Assembly: GCF_030757795.1 (NCBI RefSeq)
Contig: NZ_JAUQWH010000047.1
Coordinates: 1-52,522, forward strand
DNA: 52,522 nucleotides
Direction of reading: 5' to 3'
Origin: Actinoplanes oryzae
GTDB lineage: Bacteria; Actinomycetota; Actinomycetes; Mycobacteriales; Micromonosporaceae
The notes below the pieces were generated by a model. It was given only the letters and a program-made list of their open reading frames with translations, was not told where the DNA came from and ran no database searches. Position numbers and translations under genes: made by a program. Positions 14,952-23,327 of this stretch are shown piece after piece (position 1 is the first letter of the stretch; each line of letters begins with the position of its first letter).

Positions 14952-16433
14952 ATGCTCAACGCTTCCCTGACCGTCGACCCCGCGTACACGATCGGGACGG
15001 TGGACCCGCGCCTCTACGGCTCGTTCGTCGAGCACATGGGACGCTGCGTCTACACCGGGATCTACGAGCCGGGTCACCCGTCCGCGAACGGCGACGGGTT
15101 CCGGCAGGACGTGGCGGAGCTCGTGCGCGAGCTGGGGGTGCCGATCGTCCGGTACCCCGGCGGCAACTTCGTCTCCAACTACCGGTGGGAGGACGGCATC
15201 GGGCCAGTCGCCGACCGGCCCCGGCGCCTCGACCTGGCCTGGCGGTCCCTGGAGACCAACGAGGTCGGCGTCGGCGAGTTCATGACGTGGGCCCGCGCGG
15301 CCGGCGTCGACCCGATGATGGCCGTCAACCTGGGCACGCGGGGGCTCGAGGCCGCCCGCGACCTGGTGGAGTACTGCAACCTGCCGGGCGGGACGTACTG
15401 GTCCGACCTGCGCGGCGGGGATCCGTACGGGATCAAGGTGTGGTGTCTCGGCAACGAGATGGACGGGCCCTGGCAGACCGGGCACAAGACCGCCGAGGAG
15501 TACGCCCGGATCGCCGTCGAGACCGCCAAGGCGATGCGCCAGGTCGACCCGTCGATCGAGCTGGTCGCGTGCGGCAGCTCCAACCGCGCGATGCCGACCT
15601 TCGGCTCGTGGGAGGCGACGGTGCTCAAGGAGGCGTACGAGGCGGTCGACTACATCTCCGCGCACGCCTACTACCAGCAGCACGGCGACGACCGGGCCAG
15701 CTTCCTCGCGGTGGCCACCGACATGGACGCGTTCATCGAGGAGGTGGTGGCGACCGCCGATCACGTACGGGCGGTGAAGCGGCAGTCGAAGCGGATCCAC
15801 ATCTCCTTCGACGAGTGGAACGTGTGGTACCAGAGCCGGTTCGTCGGCGAGACCAACCTCGAGGTGGAGCAGACGCCGCGGCTGATCGAGGACGTCTACT
15901 CGGTGACCGACGCGGTCGTGGTCGGCAACCTGCTGATCTCGCTGCTGCGCCACGCCGACCGGGTCAAGATCGGCTGCCTGGCGCAGCTGGTCAACGTCAT
16001 CGCGCCGATCATGACCGAGCCGGGCGGGGCGGTGTGGAAGCAGGCGTCCTTCCACCCGTTCGCCCTGACCGCCCGGTACGGGCAGGGCACGGCGCTGCAG
16101 ACCGTGGCGTCGGCCCCTTCCGTGCCGACTTCGCTGTACGGCGACGTGCCCGTGATCGACTCCGTGGCAGTGTCCTCCCCGGACGGTGTCGTGATCTTCG
16201 CGGTGAACCGGTCACTGGACGACTCGGTTGCCCTGGATGTCGATCTGCGGTCGCTGCCTTCGCTGTCGGCGGCCTCGCACACGGCGCTCTTCGACGATGA
16301 CCCGGACGCGGTCAACACCGCCGCTTCTCCCGATCGTGTGGCGCCGAAGACGGTGGACGACCCGAAGATCGACGGCGGGCGGCTGCAGGCCGTCCTCCCG
16401 CCGCTGTCCTGGAACATGATCCGGGTCAGCTGA
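14952..16433 (+). CDS. Alpha-N-arabinofuranosidase, GH51
   Basis: Removes terminal arabinofuranosyl residues from arabinoxylan or arabinan fragments. 493 residues: a (beta/alpha)8 barrel with the GH51 acid/base in CLGNEMDG (Glu169) and nucleophile in FDEWNVWY (Glu288), and a C-terminal beta-sandwich (about 390-493). RYPGGNFVSNYRWEDGIG is a family hallmark. No signal peptide is present, so it acts inside the cell on imported oligosaccharides, which fits its place as last gene of the ABC operon. The ATG at 14952 has AAAGGA upstream; an ATG at 14946 in the same frame is an alternative. It converges on the LysR gene with an 8-bp overlap. Confidence 0.96.
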   Translation: MLNASLTVDPAYTIGTVDPRLYGSFVEHMGRCVYTGIYEPGHPSANGDGFRQDVAELVRELGVPIVRYPGGNFVSNYRWEDGIGPVADRPRRLDLAWRSLETNEVGVGEFMTWARAAGVDPMMAVNLGTRGLEAARDLVEYCNLPGGTYWSDLRGGDPYGIKVWCLGNEMDGPWQTGHKTAEEYARIAVETAKAMRQVDPSIELVACGSSNRAMPTFGSWEATVLKEAYEAVDYISAHAYYQQHGDDRASFLAVATDMDAFIEEVVATADHVRAVKRQSKRIHISFDEWNVWYQSRFVGETNLEVEQTPRLIEDVYSVTDAVVVGNLLISLLRHADRVKIGCLAQLVNVIAPIMTEPGGAVWKQASFHPFALTARYGQGTALQTVASAPSVPTSLYGDVPVIDSVAVSSPDGVVIFAVNRSLDDSVALDVDLRSLPSLSAASHTALFDDDPDAVNTAASPDRVAPKTVDDPKIDGGRLQAVLPPLSWNMIRVS

Positions 16434-17379
16434 CGAGCTCCTCCGGCGCGCCGCCTGTCCAGCCCCGTTCGGTGGCCAGGCGGCGCGCCGCCGCGATCAG
16501 GTCGAGGACCTGCGCGGACGGCTCGTGCGCGCGCCACAGCAGGGACCAGGGATAACGCGGCGCCACGGGGCCGAGCGGGCGCCAGCGGACATCGTCCGGC
16601 CAGCCGGAGGTCGAGGCGGGGGCGCACAGCACGCACCGCTTCTCCGCCACGAGATCGACGGCGGCCCGCAAGGTCTGCACGGTGCCGGGGAAGCTCGCCG
16701 GGAAGAAGCCCGCCAGCTTGCACATCTCCGACACGAACGCGTTGAACTCGGGGGCCACGTCGCCGTCGGAGAGCAGCAGGGTCTCCTCGCGCAGGGCGCC
16801 GACCGGGACGTGCGGCAGGTCCGCGTACGGGTGATCGGCGGCCATCAGCACGCCCAGCGGATCGTGCCGGAACACCTCGGCCGCGACACCCGTCGCCGGG
16901 CCGGGCAGCCGCCCCACTCCGACGTCGAGCCGGCCGTCGGCGAGCATCCGGCACTGCTCGGGCACGCCCGCCTGCACCTGGTGGATCTCCAGCTCGGGCT
17001 GCTGCCGCTGCAGGGCGCGCAGGACCGGGCGGATCGCGTCGTAGCCCTCGTCGAGCACGCCCAGCCGCAGCGTCGGCGCCGCCGTGCCGCGGGCCTGCTC
17101 CGCCGCGCGCTCCACGTGGTCGAGGATCTGCCGCGCCTCGACGAGGAACCGGTCGCCGGCCTCGGTCAGCCGCACGTGCCGGGTGGTGCGGTCGACGAGC
17201 TGGACCCCGACGGCCCGCTCGAGCCGCTGCACCTGGGCGGTGAGCGCGGAGGGGACGATGTGCTCCCGGGCGGCGGCGCGCCCGAAATGCAGCTCTTCGG
17301 CCAGGGTCACGAAGTATCGCAGCTGCCGCAACTCGATCCGGCCACCGTGCGCCGCGGAGGGTAACGAGCTGACCACCAT
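16426..17379 (-). CDS. LysR-family transcriptional regulator
   Basis: 317 residues. The N-terminal winged HTH (about 16-75) has ELRQLRYFVTLAEELHFGRAA and TAQVQRLERAVGVQLVDRTT, followed by a two-lobed periplasmic-binding-like effector domain (about 105-300). ATG at 17379 is preceded by GGGAGGG; it adds 14 residues before the usual LysR start. It converges on the arabinofuranosidase gene, so any control of that operon would act across about 5.5 kb of DNA and is not implied. Two LacI-type palindromes stand directly upstream of this gene and may control it. Confidence 0.92.
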   Translation of the reverse strand: MVVSSLPSAAHGGRIELRQLRYFVTLAEELHFGRAAAREHIVPSALTAQVQRLERAVGVQLVDRTTRHVRLTEAGDRFLVEARQILDHVERAAEQARGTAAPTLRLGVLDEGYDAIRPVLRALQRQQPELEIHQVQAGVPEQCRMLADGRLDVGVGRLPGPATGVAAEVFRHDPLGVLMAADHPYADLPHVPVGALREETLLLSDGDVAPEFNAFVSEMCKLAGFFPASFPGTVQTLRAAVDLVAEKRCVLCAPASTSGWPDDVRWRPLGPVAPRYPWSLLWRAHEPSAQVLDLIAAARRLATERGWTGGAPEELVS

Positions 17380-17421
17380 GACACCCTCCCGAGGATCACC
17401 TTCGATCGATGCGTCCTCCGG

Positions 17422-17439
17422 AGTGTTATCGCTAACACT
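17422..17439. promoter_or_regulatory. LacI-type operator-like palindrome 1
   Basis: AGTGTTATCGCTAACACT is a perfect 7-bp inverted repeat around a CG centre and differs at one base from TGTTAGCGCTAACA-type LacI-family operators. It lies 43 bases upstream of the LysR start on the minus strand, a normal position for a promoter operator. No LacI regulator is in the window. The neighbouring stretch 17380-17677 contains no gene that I can support. Confidence 0.6.
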
Positions 17440-17488
17440 GCCGTAGTCAATACGTAACCCGGAAGCAATGATCTCCCTGTGGGTCCGC

Positions 17489-17502
17489 TGTTAGCGATCA
17501 CA
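17489..17502. promoter_or_regulatory. LacI-type operator-like palindrome 2
   Basis: TGTTAGCGATCACA read on the minus strand is TGTGATCGCTAACA, one base different from the core of the palindrome at 17422-17439. The two centres are 65 bp apart, close to six helical turns, a spacing that permits looping or co-operative binding. It is 175 bases upstream of the rightward TauE gene and 110 upstream of the leftward LysR gene. Confidence 0.5.
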
Positions 17503-17677
17503 ACCCATCCGGGCCGTCTCGGGAAGGTTCCCGGCGAGCCCGCTTTTCCGGATATTTACGCCTTTGCCGCAGGCCCCTGGTTTCCGCCCGTAGTGAACGC
17601 TCACCTGGCCGAGTTAAAGTCCACAAAATCGACCCAGTTGGTAGACAAGGAGGGAGTCCGTCCCGGAGACTTCCGGG

Positions 17678-18568
17678 ATGGATCTCACCCTGGCGCTCGC
17701 CGGCCTCGGTGTCGGCATCGTGGTCGGCCTCACCGGCATGGGCGGCGGCGCCCTCATGACCCCCGTCCTGGTGCTGATCTTCGGCATCCCCCCGGTCGCC
17801 GCCGTCTCCAGCGACCTCGCGGCCAGCGCCGTGATGAAACCCTTCGGCGGCTGGGTCCACGCCCGGCGCGGCACGGTCAACTGGCGCCTGGTCGCGTGGC
17901 TCTGCGCGGGCAGCGTCCCCAGCGCCTTCCTCGGCGTCCTGATCCTGCGCGCCCTCGGCGACGACGAGACCGTCCAGCACATCATCAAGATCTCCCTCGG
18001 CGTCGCCCTCCTGCTCGCCGCCGGCGGCCTCCTGCTCAAGGCCTGGGTGGGCCGCGGCCGGCCGGCATCCGCCGAGCCGATCGTCGTGCGCCCGGTCCCC
18101 ACGCTGCTGATCGGCGTCGCGGGCGGCGTCATCGTGGGCATGACCAGCGTCGGCTCCGGCTCGCTGATCATCGTCGCCCTGCTGGCCCTCTACCCGACGC
18201 TGCGCGCCAACGATCTCGTCGGCACCGACCTCGTCCAGGCGATCCCGCTGGTGCTGTCGGCCGCCGTCGGCCACGCCCTCTTCGGCGACCTGCAGCTCGA
18301 CCTGGCCGCGGCCGTGCTGCTCGGCTCGATCCCGGGCGTGCTGCTCGGCTCGCGCATCTCCTCGCGGGCGCCGGGCGGCATCGTCCGGGCGGCATTGGTG
18401 ATCGTGCTGCTGGCCAGCTCCCTGAAGCTCCTCGACGTCCCGACGACAGCCGTCGGCATCATCACCGGCGCGGCGATCCTGGTGGCAGTGGGCATTGCCG
18501 TCCGGCAGCGCACCCGCCGGGCTCCCGAACCGCGCGAGCAGCGCGCCCCGGAACGGGCACAGGCTTGA
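17678..18568 (+). CDS. TauE/SafE-family anion exporter
   Basis: 296-residue membrane protein with about eight spans in the duplicated TauE/SafE pattern. The repeated hallmark segments are LTGMGGGALMTPVLVLIFGI (N-half) and MTSVGSGSLIIVALLALYP (C-half). Members move sulfite, sulfoacetate or other small organosulfur or organic anions across the membrane; the substrate cannot be read from sequence. The C-terminus is basic and proline-rich. A GGAGGG sits upstream at 17650, about 20 bases before the ATG. The leader (17600-17650) is comparatively AT-rich and probably holds the promoter. Confidence 0.92.
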   Translation: MDLTLALAGLGVGIVVGLTGMGGGALMTPVLVLIFGIPPVAAVSSDLAASAVMKPFGGWVHARRGTVNWRLVAWLCAGSVPSAFLGVLILRALGDDETVQHIIKISLGVALLLAAGGLLLKAWVGRGRPASAEPIVVRPVPTLLIGVAGGVIVGMTSVGSGSLIIVALLALYPTLRANDLVGTDLVQAIPLVLSAAVGHALFGDLQLDLAAAVLLGSIPGVLLGSRISSRAPGGIVRAALVIVLLASSLKLLDVPTTAVGIITGAAILVAVGIAVRQRTRRAPEPREQRAPERAQA

Positions 18569-18581
18569 TAGTTCTGGCTGA

Positions 18582-18767
18582 CTTTCGTGGGACCGCACCT
18601 CCCGGAGATCGTTCGACGACCACGATCTGCTCGCGGTGCAACGGCAACGGGCCGCGCTGACCGACGATCCGGTGCCGCTGCTGGCGATCAGCCGCAGCGG
18701 CGTGACCGCCCGGGGTCTCGACGCGGCCTTCGGGCCGGACGATCTGCTTGCCGCCTGGGCGCGGTAG
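18582..18767 (+). pseudogene. C-terminal remnant of a DUF234-type (archaeal-like) AAA ATPase
   Basis: No start codon fits, but one frame (18582 to the TAG at 18765-18767) has strong GC3 coding bias and encodes SFDDHDLLAVQRQRAALTDD, then VPLLAISRSGV and a C-terminal DDLLAAWAR. This pattern is the C-terminal nuclease-like tail of actinobacterial ATP-binding proteins with a DUF234-type domain, where a D-x-x-DL helix and a VSRSG strand close the protein. About 55 codons remain, so nearly 90 percent of such a gene is missing. It abuts the Rho-N-like gene stop by 10 bases, which places a deletion junction near 18580, at the left edge of the accessory region. Confidence 0.65.
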
Positions 18768-18776
18768 GGCGGGCGG

Positions 18777-19286
18777 TCACCAGGCGCTCAGGCCGGCGTA
18801 CTTGCGGTGGGTGCCGATGGCGTGCTCGACCAGCTTGCGCACCGCGTCGGACTTGAGGGTCGCCGGCTGCAGCGTGAGACCCGCGGCGGCGGCGACGGCG
18901 ATGAGGTCGGCCTTGGTGGCCTTCTTGCCGTTCAGCTGGAGCTTGTTCAGGTACGCGGTGCCGTCGGCCGCGGAGGGCTGCCCGCGCAGCTCCGCGATGA
19001 TCGCTGAGAAGTCGGCGCCCGCCTCGGGAACCGCTCCGGGAACCGGCCCGGGAACCGGGTGCCGCGCCGGCCCGCCGACGGGTCCACCGGCACGCACGAC
19101 GGATCCACCGGCAGGCGCGGGTTCAGCGACGGGCGCGGCGGGTTCAGCGACGGGCGCGGCGGCGGCCACGGCGGTGAGGGTCGATCGGCCCGCTGCCAGG
19201 TCCGACAGCTGGGTCGCGGACTGGGTCGCGAGGAACTCGAAGACCCGGTGGAGAAGCTTGACGGTGCTGGTCAGATCGATGGTCAC
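18777..19286 (-). CDS. Rho-N/SAP-like domain protein paired with ParA
   Basis: 169 residues. The N-terminal helix (1-30) is followed by an Ala/Pro/Val-rich linker (about 36-90) and a C-terminal small helical domain (about 118-169) with KKATKADLIAVAAAAGL and AVRKLVEHAIGTHRKYAG. The K-x-T-K-x-D-L-[IL] pattern resembles the Rho N-terminal / SAP helix-extension-helix fold that binds nucleic acid. The GTG start at 19286 overlaps the parA stop (GTGA), so synthesis is coupled. By analogy with ParA/ParB pairs it may be the DNA-linking partner of the ATPase; this is inference. A truncated second copy of its C-terminal domain is at 28287-28460. Confidence 0.75.
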   Translation of the reverse strand: MTIDLTSTVKLLHRVFEFLATQSATQLSDLAAGRSTLTAVAAAAPVAEPAAPVAEPAPAGGSVVRAGGPVGGPARHPVPGPVPGAVPEAGADFSAIIAELRGQPSAADGTAYLNKLQLNGKKATKADLIAVAAAAGLTLQPATLKSDAVRKLVEHAIGTHRKYAGLSAW

Positions 19287-20212
19287 GCTCGGGCCCTCTC
19301 TCCGGCGACCGCCTCGACGAATTCGCCGATCAGGGCGCGCATCTCCTGGCTGACGGGATGGTCCAGCGGGCCGCGCAGGATCGCGGGCACGCCCCGCTCC
19401 CCCGACTCCGCGAAGTACTGGGGACTGTTGCGCACCGACGAGCCGAAGATCGGCATGATGCCGGCCTCGCGCAGATTCTCCATCGGGGTGCGCTGCGCGA
19501 TGATCGGCTGCTCGGAACGGACCTGGGTCATGGTGAAGGCGACCCCGGCGAACCTCGGGTCGATGCGCCGGGCGAGGGCGTCCTCGTCGGCGAACTCGTT
19601 GTACCGCGTGACCAGCTTCTCGACGCTCGCCTTGAGGTAGCCGATGCCGATGGTGGACAGGTAGTCCGGCTTCGCGGGCACCAGGACGAAGTCGCTCGCG
19701 ACGATGGCGGTCTTGGTCACCAGGCCGAAGTTCGGGGCGCAGTCGATCAGGACGATGTCGTACGCCCGGAAGGCCGGCGCGCGCAGCGCCTCGGCGAGGC
19801 AGCCGTGCACCTCCAGGAACTTGCGCCGCGACTGGGCGGGCGTCATCCCGCCGAGCAGCAGCGCCAGCTCGAGGTCGATGTCGATCAGCCCGAGGTGCGA
19901 GCTGATCAAATCGAGCCGGCCGCCGCTGCGGGCGACCCGTTCGTTCACCCGCGGCGGGCTGAGCACCAGGTCCTCGAGGCGCATCTCGGCACTCGACGGC
20001 CCGCTGTCGTACCACCGCTTGATCGTGCGCCGCTCGCGCAGCTCGGTGTTCCACTCCTCCACCGTGAAGAAGGAGAAGGTCAGGTTCGTCTGCGGGTCGA
20101 GGTCGATCATCAGGACCCGATAGCCGTTGTCGGCTATCTCCGCGGCGACGTTGGCCGTGAGCGTCGTCTTGCCGACCCCACCCTTGTAGTTCATCACCGA
20201 GACGACTGGCAC
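19283..20212 (-). CDS. ParA/MinD-like ATPase
   Basis: 309 residues. The deviant Walker A motif is KGGVGKTT (10-17), Walker A' is VLMIDLDPQTN (33-43) and Walker B is IVLIDCAPNFG (153-163); KPDYLSTIGIGYLK is shared with a ParA subfamily encoded in accessory loci. Such ATPases dimerise with ATP and position DNA or protein cargo on the nucleoid. This is not the chromosomal parA, since no parB, gid or rnpA is near; instead it is coupled to a Rho-N-like protein. GTG start at 20212, 60 bases after the M20 stop. It is last but one of a ten-gene leftward run. A deleted relative lies at 28400-29047. Confidence 0.9.
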   Translation of the reverse strand: MPVVSVMNYKGGVGKTTLTANVAAEIADNGYRVLMIDLDPQTNLTFSFFTVEEWNTELRERRTIKRWYDSGPSSAEMRLEDLVLSPPRVNERVARSGGRLDLISSHLGLIDIDLELALLLGGMTPAQSRRKFLEVHGCLAEALRAPAFRAYDIVLIDCAPNFGLVTKTAIVASDFVLVPAKPDYLSTIGIGYLKASVEKLVTRYNEFADEDALARRIDPRFAGVAFTMTQVRSEQPIIAQRTPMENLREAGIMPIFGSSVRNSPQYFAESGERGVPAILRGPLDHPVSQEMRALIGEFVEAVAGERARA

Positions 20213-20272
20213 GCGCGACCCCCATGAGTTCGGACGGGAATCGTAGGCACCTGGTGTCCCCGGGGTGCCACA

Positions 20273-21505
20273 TCAGAAAGACGACAGCGTCCGGCCGTAA
20301 CCTCGGGCGCGGGGCGCTGACCGGCGCGGATGCCGGGGTGGCGGGGGGCCGGGCCGGGCCAGGGCGGTCAGGAAGTGCGCGATCGTGGCGGTGGCTCGGC
20401 GCGCGGTGGGGAGGTGGAAGCTTTCGTCGGGGCCGTGGGCGTTGTCCTCGGGCAGGGCGAAGCCGAGCAGCACCGGGTCCACGCCCAGCGCGCGGCGCAG
20501 GATGCCGAGGGCCGGGATCGTGCCGCCCGAGCGGGGGAAGATCGGGGGGACGCCGAAGACGGCCGTGCAGGCCTCGGCGGCCTCGGTGAGGCCGGCAGTG
20601 GCCGGTGGCACGGAGATCGGGTCGGCGGTGGACGTGATGCGGACGGTGGCCGCGGGGTCCCGGCGCAGAACGGCGGCGACCCAGCCGGCCAGCGCGGCGG
20701 TGTCCTGCCCGGGGGCCACGCGGATGCCGAGCCGGGCGAGCGCGGTGGCCGGGATGATGCTGCTCGTGCCGGGTCCGGTGTAGCCGGCACGCAACCCGTG
20801 CACCGACAGGGCGGACCGCCGGGCGGCGCGCTCCGGCTCGGAGACGACGGCGGGGAAGCGCTCGTCGAGGCTTGTGACCAGGGCGCACAGAATGGTGGCG
20901 GGGTTGGGGACCAGGCCGCCGTACCGGCCGGAGTGCAGGTCCCGTGGCGGGCCGTCGACCCGCAGGTCGAGGGTGGCCGAGCCGCGCAGGGAGCGGACGA
21001 TCGCCGGTTGACGAGAAGAGGGCATCATCGTGTCGGAGACCAGCAGGACGTCGGCGGTCAGCGGGTGGCGGGCCAGGAAGGCCGCGAGGTGCGGGCTGCC
21101 GATCTCCTCCTCGCCCTCGTAGAGGCACGTCACGTCGAGTGGCAACCCGGCGCAGGCGCGCAGGGCGGCGAGCTGGCAGAGGATCGGTCCCTTGTCGTCG
21201 GAGGCACCGCGGGCGTACACGCGGTTGCCGCGCAGGTGCGGCGCGAAGGGCGGGGACCGCCACCCGGGGCCGGGCGGCTGGACGTCGTAGTGGCCGTAGA
21301 GCAGGACGGCCGGGCCGGGGCCGGGACGGCGGCCCAAAACGACCGGGTGGCCGCCGGTGGGCCGGACGGAGGTGTGCAGGCCGGCCGTACGCATGTGGGC
21401 CGCCAGCCAGTGCGCGGCGGCGCGGACGTCGGCGGAGTGGCGGGGGTCGGCGCTCACGCTGGGCAGCGCGGTGAACCGGGCCAGCGCCCTCAGGAACGGA
21501 CCCAC
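20273..21505 (-). CDS. M20-family metallopeptidase
   Basis: 410 residues. The zinc-binding signatures of M20 dipeptidases/deacylases are visible: LLYGHYDVQPP (His and Asp), ARGASDDKGP (bridging Asp), YEGEEEIGSP (catalytic and metal Glu), SDTMM and a late PEDNAHGPDESF segment with the final His. A lid domain (about 170-290) lies between. Members cleave dipeptides or acylated amino acids. The basic Pro/Arg tail (about 385-410) is unusual. There is no signal peptide. The GTG start at 21505 overlaps the protease gene by 16 bp. Its place within a protease-rich operon suggests a role in processing peptides produced by the neighbouring enzymes. Confidence 0.92.
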   Translation of the reverse strand: MGPFLRALARFTALPSVSADPRHSADVRAAAHWLAAHMRTAGLHTSVRPTGGHPVVLGRRPGPGPAVLLYGHYDVQPPGPGWRSPPFAPHLRGNRVYARGASDDKGPILCQLAALRACAGLPLDVTCLYEGEEEIGSPHLAAFLARHPLTADVLLVSDTMMPSSRQPAIVRSLRGSATLDLRVDGPPRDLHSGRYGGLVPNPATILCALVTSLDERFPAVVSEPERAARRSALSVHGLRAGYTGPGTSSIIPATALARLGIRVAPGQDTAALAGWVAAVLRRDPAATVRITSTADPISVPPATAGLTEAAEACTAVFGVPPIFPRSGGTIPALGILRRALGVDPVLLGFALPEDNAHGPDESFHLPTARRATATIAHFLTALARPGPPPPRHPRRSAPRARGYGRTLSSF

Positions 21506-22191
21506 GTACGGATCATCAGCAGTTTGCGGGGAGTCAGGCGGACGCCCGCGTTGAACCGGCCGGCGACGCTCGCCCGGTGCAGGCCGACCAGCGTGGGCCG
21601 GCCGTCGTGGGTCAACCAGATCGGGCCGCCGCTCTGCCCGGTGTCCGTGGCGATGCGGTATTCGAGCTGCTCGGGCCGCACGCCGGTGAGCAGGCCCTCG
21701 GCGACGTAGAGGTGGCTGCTGCCCTGGTCGCGGGGATAGCCGGCCACGCTGACCAGGCCGGCGCTCAGCACGCGGTCGGGCAGCGTGCTGACGTGCCGCC
21801 AGTGGCCCAGCCCCGGCTGCGCGCCCAGGTCGCGCGTCAGGGTCAGGACCGCGAAGTCGTACGCCGCCACGGCCGAGCCGCTGGCGAACTCCCGCGGGAC
21901 GTCGATCCGGCTCGCCATGGCATGCCCGAACGGCTCGCTCGCGCCGTCCTTGCCGGGAGCCACGCTCACGAACTGCGCGTTGCGGACGTGGTGGGCCGCG
22001 GTGAGCACTTTGTTCGGGGCGATCAAGGTGCCCGTGCCCACCCGCCGCTGCTGCGCACCACCGGGCCCGGCCGAGATCGTCATGAGGTGGCAGACGTACC
22101 GGAAGGGCTCACTCGTCGCCGGCGTGACCCGGCGGCGCGCGTCCGGCGGGAAGACGGCGTACTCGACCAGCGCTTCCAGGGCGGGATGCAT
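21490..22191 (-). CDS. Trypsin-like serine protease without signal peptide
   Basis: 233 residues of the S1/V8-like (chymotrypsin-fold) group. Catalytic triad by motif: His67 in VLTAAHHVR, Asp112 in AAYDFAVLTL, Ser187 in DTGQSGGPIW. GTGTLIAPNKVLTAAH is the classic N-terminal strand pair. No signal peptide, propeptide or membrane segment is seen, which is uncommon for this fold in actinomycetes and suggests cytoplasmic action or export through another route. The ATG at 22191 overlaps the stop of the upstream gene (TGATG), so the two are translationally coupled. Confidence 0.9.
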   Translation of the reverse strand: MHPALEALVEYAVFPPDARRRVTPATSEPFRYVCHLMTISAGPGGAQQRRVGTGTLIAPNKVLTAAHHVRNAQFVSVAPGKDGASEPFGHAMASRIDVPREFASGSAVAAYDFAVLTLTRDLGAQPGLGHWRHVSTLPDRVLSAGLVSVAGYPRDQGSSHLYVAEGLLTGVRPEQLEYRIATDTGQSGGPIWLTHDGRPTLVGLHRASVAGRFNAGVRLTPRKLLMIRTWVRS

Positions 22192-23312
22192 CAGCCGGCC
22201 GGTTGCCGCTGCGGCAGGGCATGGGCCTGTTGCCGCCGCGCGTCCCAGGGCAGCGCGGGCGGCCGGCGCCGGCGGTAGCGGTCCCCGGAAAGGGCCTCAA
22301 AGCTGGTCACCCACTCCTCCGCGAACTCGGCGATCTCCAGCAGCAGCGCCTCGAAGCGGGTGCGGTCGGTCTGCAGCACGTGCGACTCGGCCAGCCAGCG
22401 CAGCACCGCACGCCCGGAGACGGCCATGCGCTGACGCAGCGAGGTGGTGAGCGGCTCGCGCATGTAGCGGGTGAGGACCTCCTCGATGACGTCCCAGTTG
22501 GTACGGGCGCCGAACTGCTCGCGGATGTCCGGGGCGGCCAGCAGGTTCATGGCCTCCTCGAGCAGCGCCATCACCTCGACGCGCAGAACGCTGATGTGGC
22601 CGTACGAGGCGTACTTGAGGTTGTTGCGCAGGTCCAGGCCGGAACGGCGGACGGCCGCGATGCTGCCGAAGCTCGGGTCGAAGGCCCGCTCGCGGATCAC
22701 GTCGGAGATCCGCTTGTCCCGGAAGAAGTCCGCCACCTCGTAGTTGAAGCCCGCGAACAGACTCTGGAAGGGCCGGTTGGGCCGCCCGCCGGCCGGGGGC
22801 GGCACGTTCCCAAAACCGAACGCCCGCTGGTAGGCCGCGTGCCGGTCGCGCAGCGTGTAACGCAGCACCTCGCGCCGGTCGAAGCGGTAGAGCCCGTACG
22901 CCCCGGGGCCGCCCGACAGCCGCAGCGTCCCCGCCTCGAACAGGTTCTGCAGCATGGCCACGACGCGGAACACGCCGAGCCGCTCGTGCTGGTAGATGTA
23001 GTACAGGTCGGCGGTCGCGAGCAGGCGCTCGGACTCGACCGTCTCGTCGTACTCGTCGACGCCCGCCGCGAGCCGCGTGGAGGCCAGATCGGGCACGGCC
23101 TCGTCGCCGATGCCGACGAGCGCGGCGAGCCCGTTGTCCGCCGGTGGCGCCGTGCCGTTGCCGGCCCCGGCGAGCAGCGCGCTGACCCGCCGGTCGATGT
23201 CCTCGGCGAGGCGCGGATCCGCGCTCAGCCGGCTGCCGAGCAGGTCGGTGAGCTGTGCCCGCAGCGCCGCGGCCCGGCTCCGGAGCTGTTCCGTGTCACG
23301 AACGGTCGCCAT
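22191..23312 (-). CDS. Unknown helical protein, 373 residues
   Basis: I do not recognise a family. The N-terminus (1-60) is a charged helix with RAAALRAQLTDLL that may form a coiled coil; a Gly/Pro linker follows near 55-65; the main domain (about 85-345) is mostly helical with many aromatic residues (ADLYYIYQHERLGVFRVVAM, FAGFNYEVADFFRDKRI). The C-terminal 25 residues are Arg/Pro/Gln-rich. No signal peptide or membrane segment. ATG 23312 has GGAAGG upstream. It lies 15 bases after the 475-residue gene and directly overlaps the protease gene, so it is probably a partner or substrate of that protease. Confidence 0.78.
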   Translation of the reverse strand: MATVRDTEQLRSRAAALRAQLTDLLGSRLSADPRLAEDIDRRVSALLAGAGNGTAPPADNGLAALVGIGDEAVPDLASTRLAAGVDEYDETVESERLLATADLYYIYQHERLGVFRVVAMLQNLFEAGTLRLSGGPGAYGLYRFDRREVLRYTLRDRHAAYQRAFGFGNVPPPAGGRPNRPFQSLFAGFNYEVADFFRDKRISDVIRERAFDPSFGSIAAVRRSGLDLRNNLKYASYGHISVLRVEVMALLEEAMNLLAAPDIREQFGARTNWDVIEEVLTRYMREPLTTSLRQRMAVSGRAVLRWLAESHVLQTDRTRFEALLLEIAEFAEEWVTSFEALSGDRYRRRRPPALPWDARRQQAHALPQRQPAG

Positions 23313-23327
23313 GTCACACCTTCCTGA

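Noticed and set aside
11827..16433. Control of the arabinoside operon by the adjacent LysR gene
   Set aside because: The LysR gene is at the far 3' end and convergent, so it does not share a promoter region with the operon; no evidence links them beyond adjacency.
18777..21263. An 828-codon minus-strand frame across the Rho-N, ParA and M20 genes
   Set aside because: Only its final 169 codons are real (the Rho-N-like protein); the rest is an out-of-frame reading of parA and the M20 gene with Arg/Pro/Ala-rich nonsense composition.
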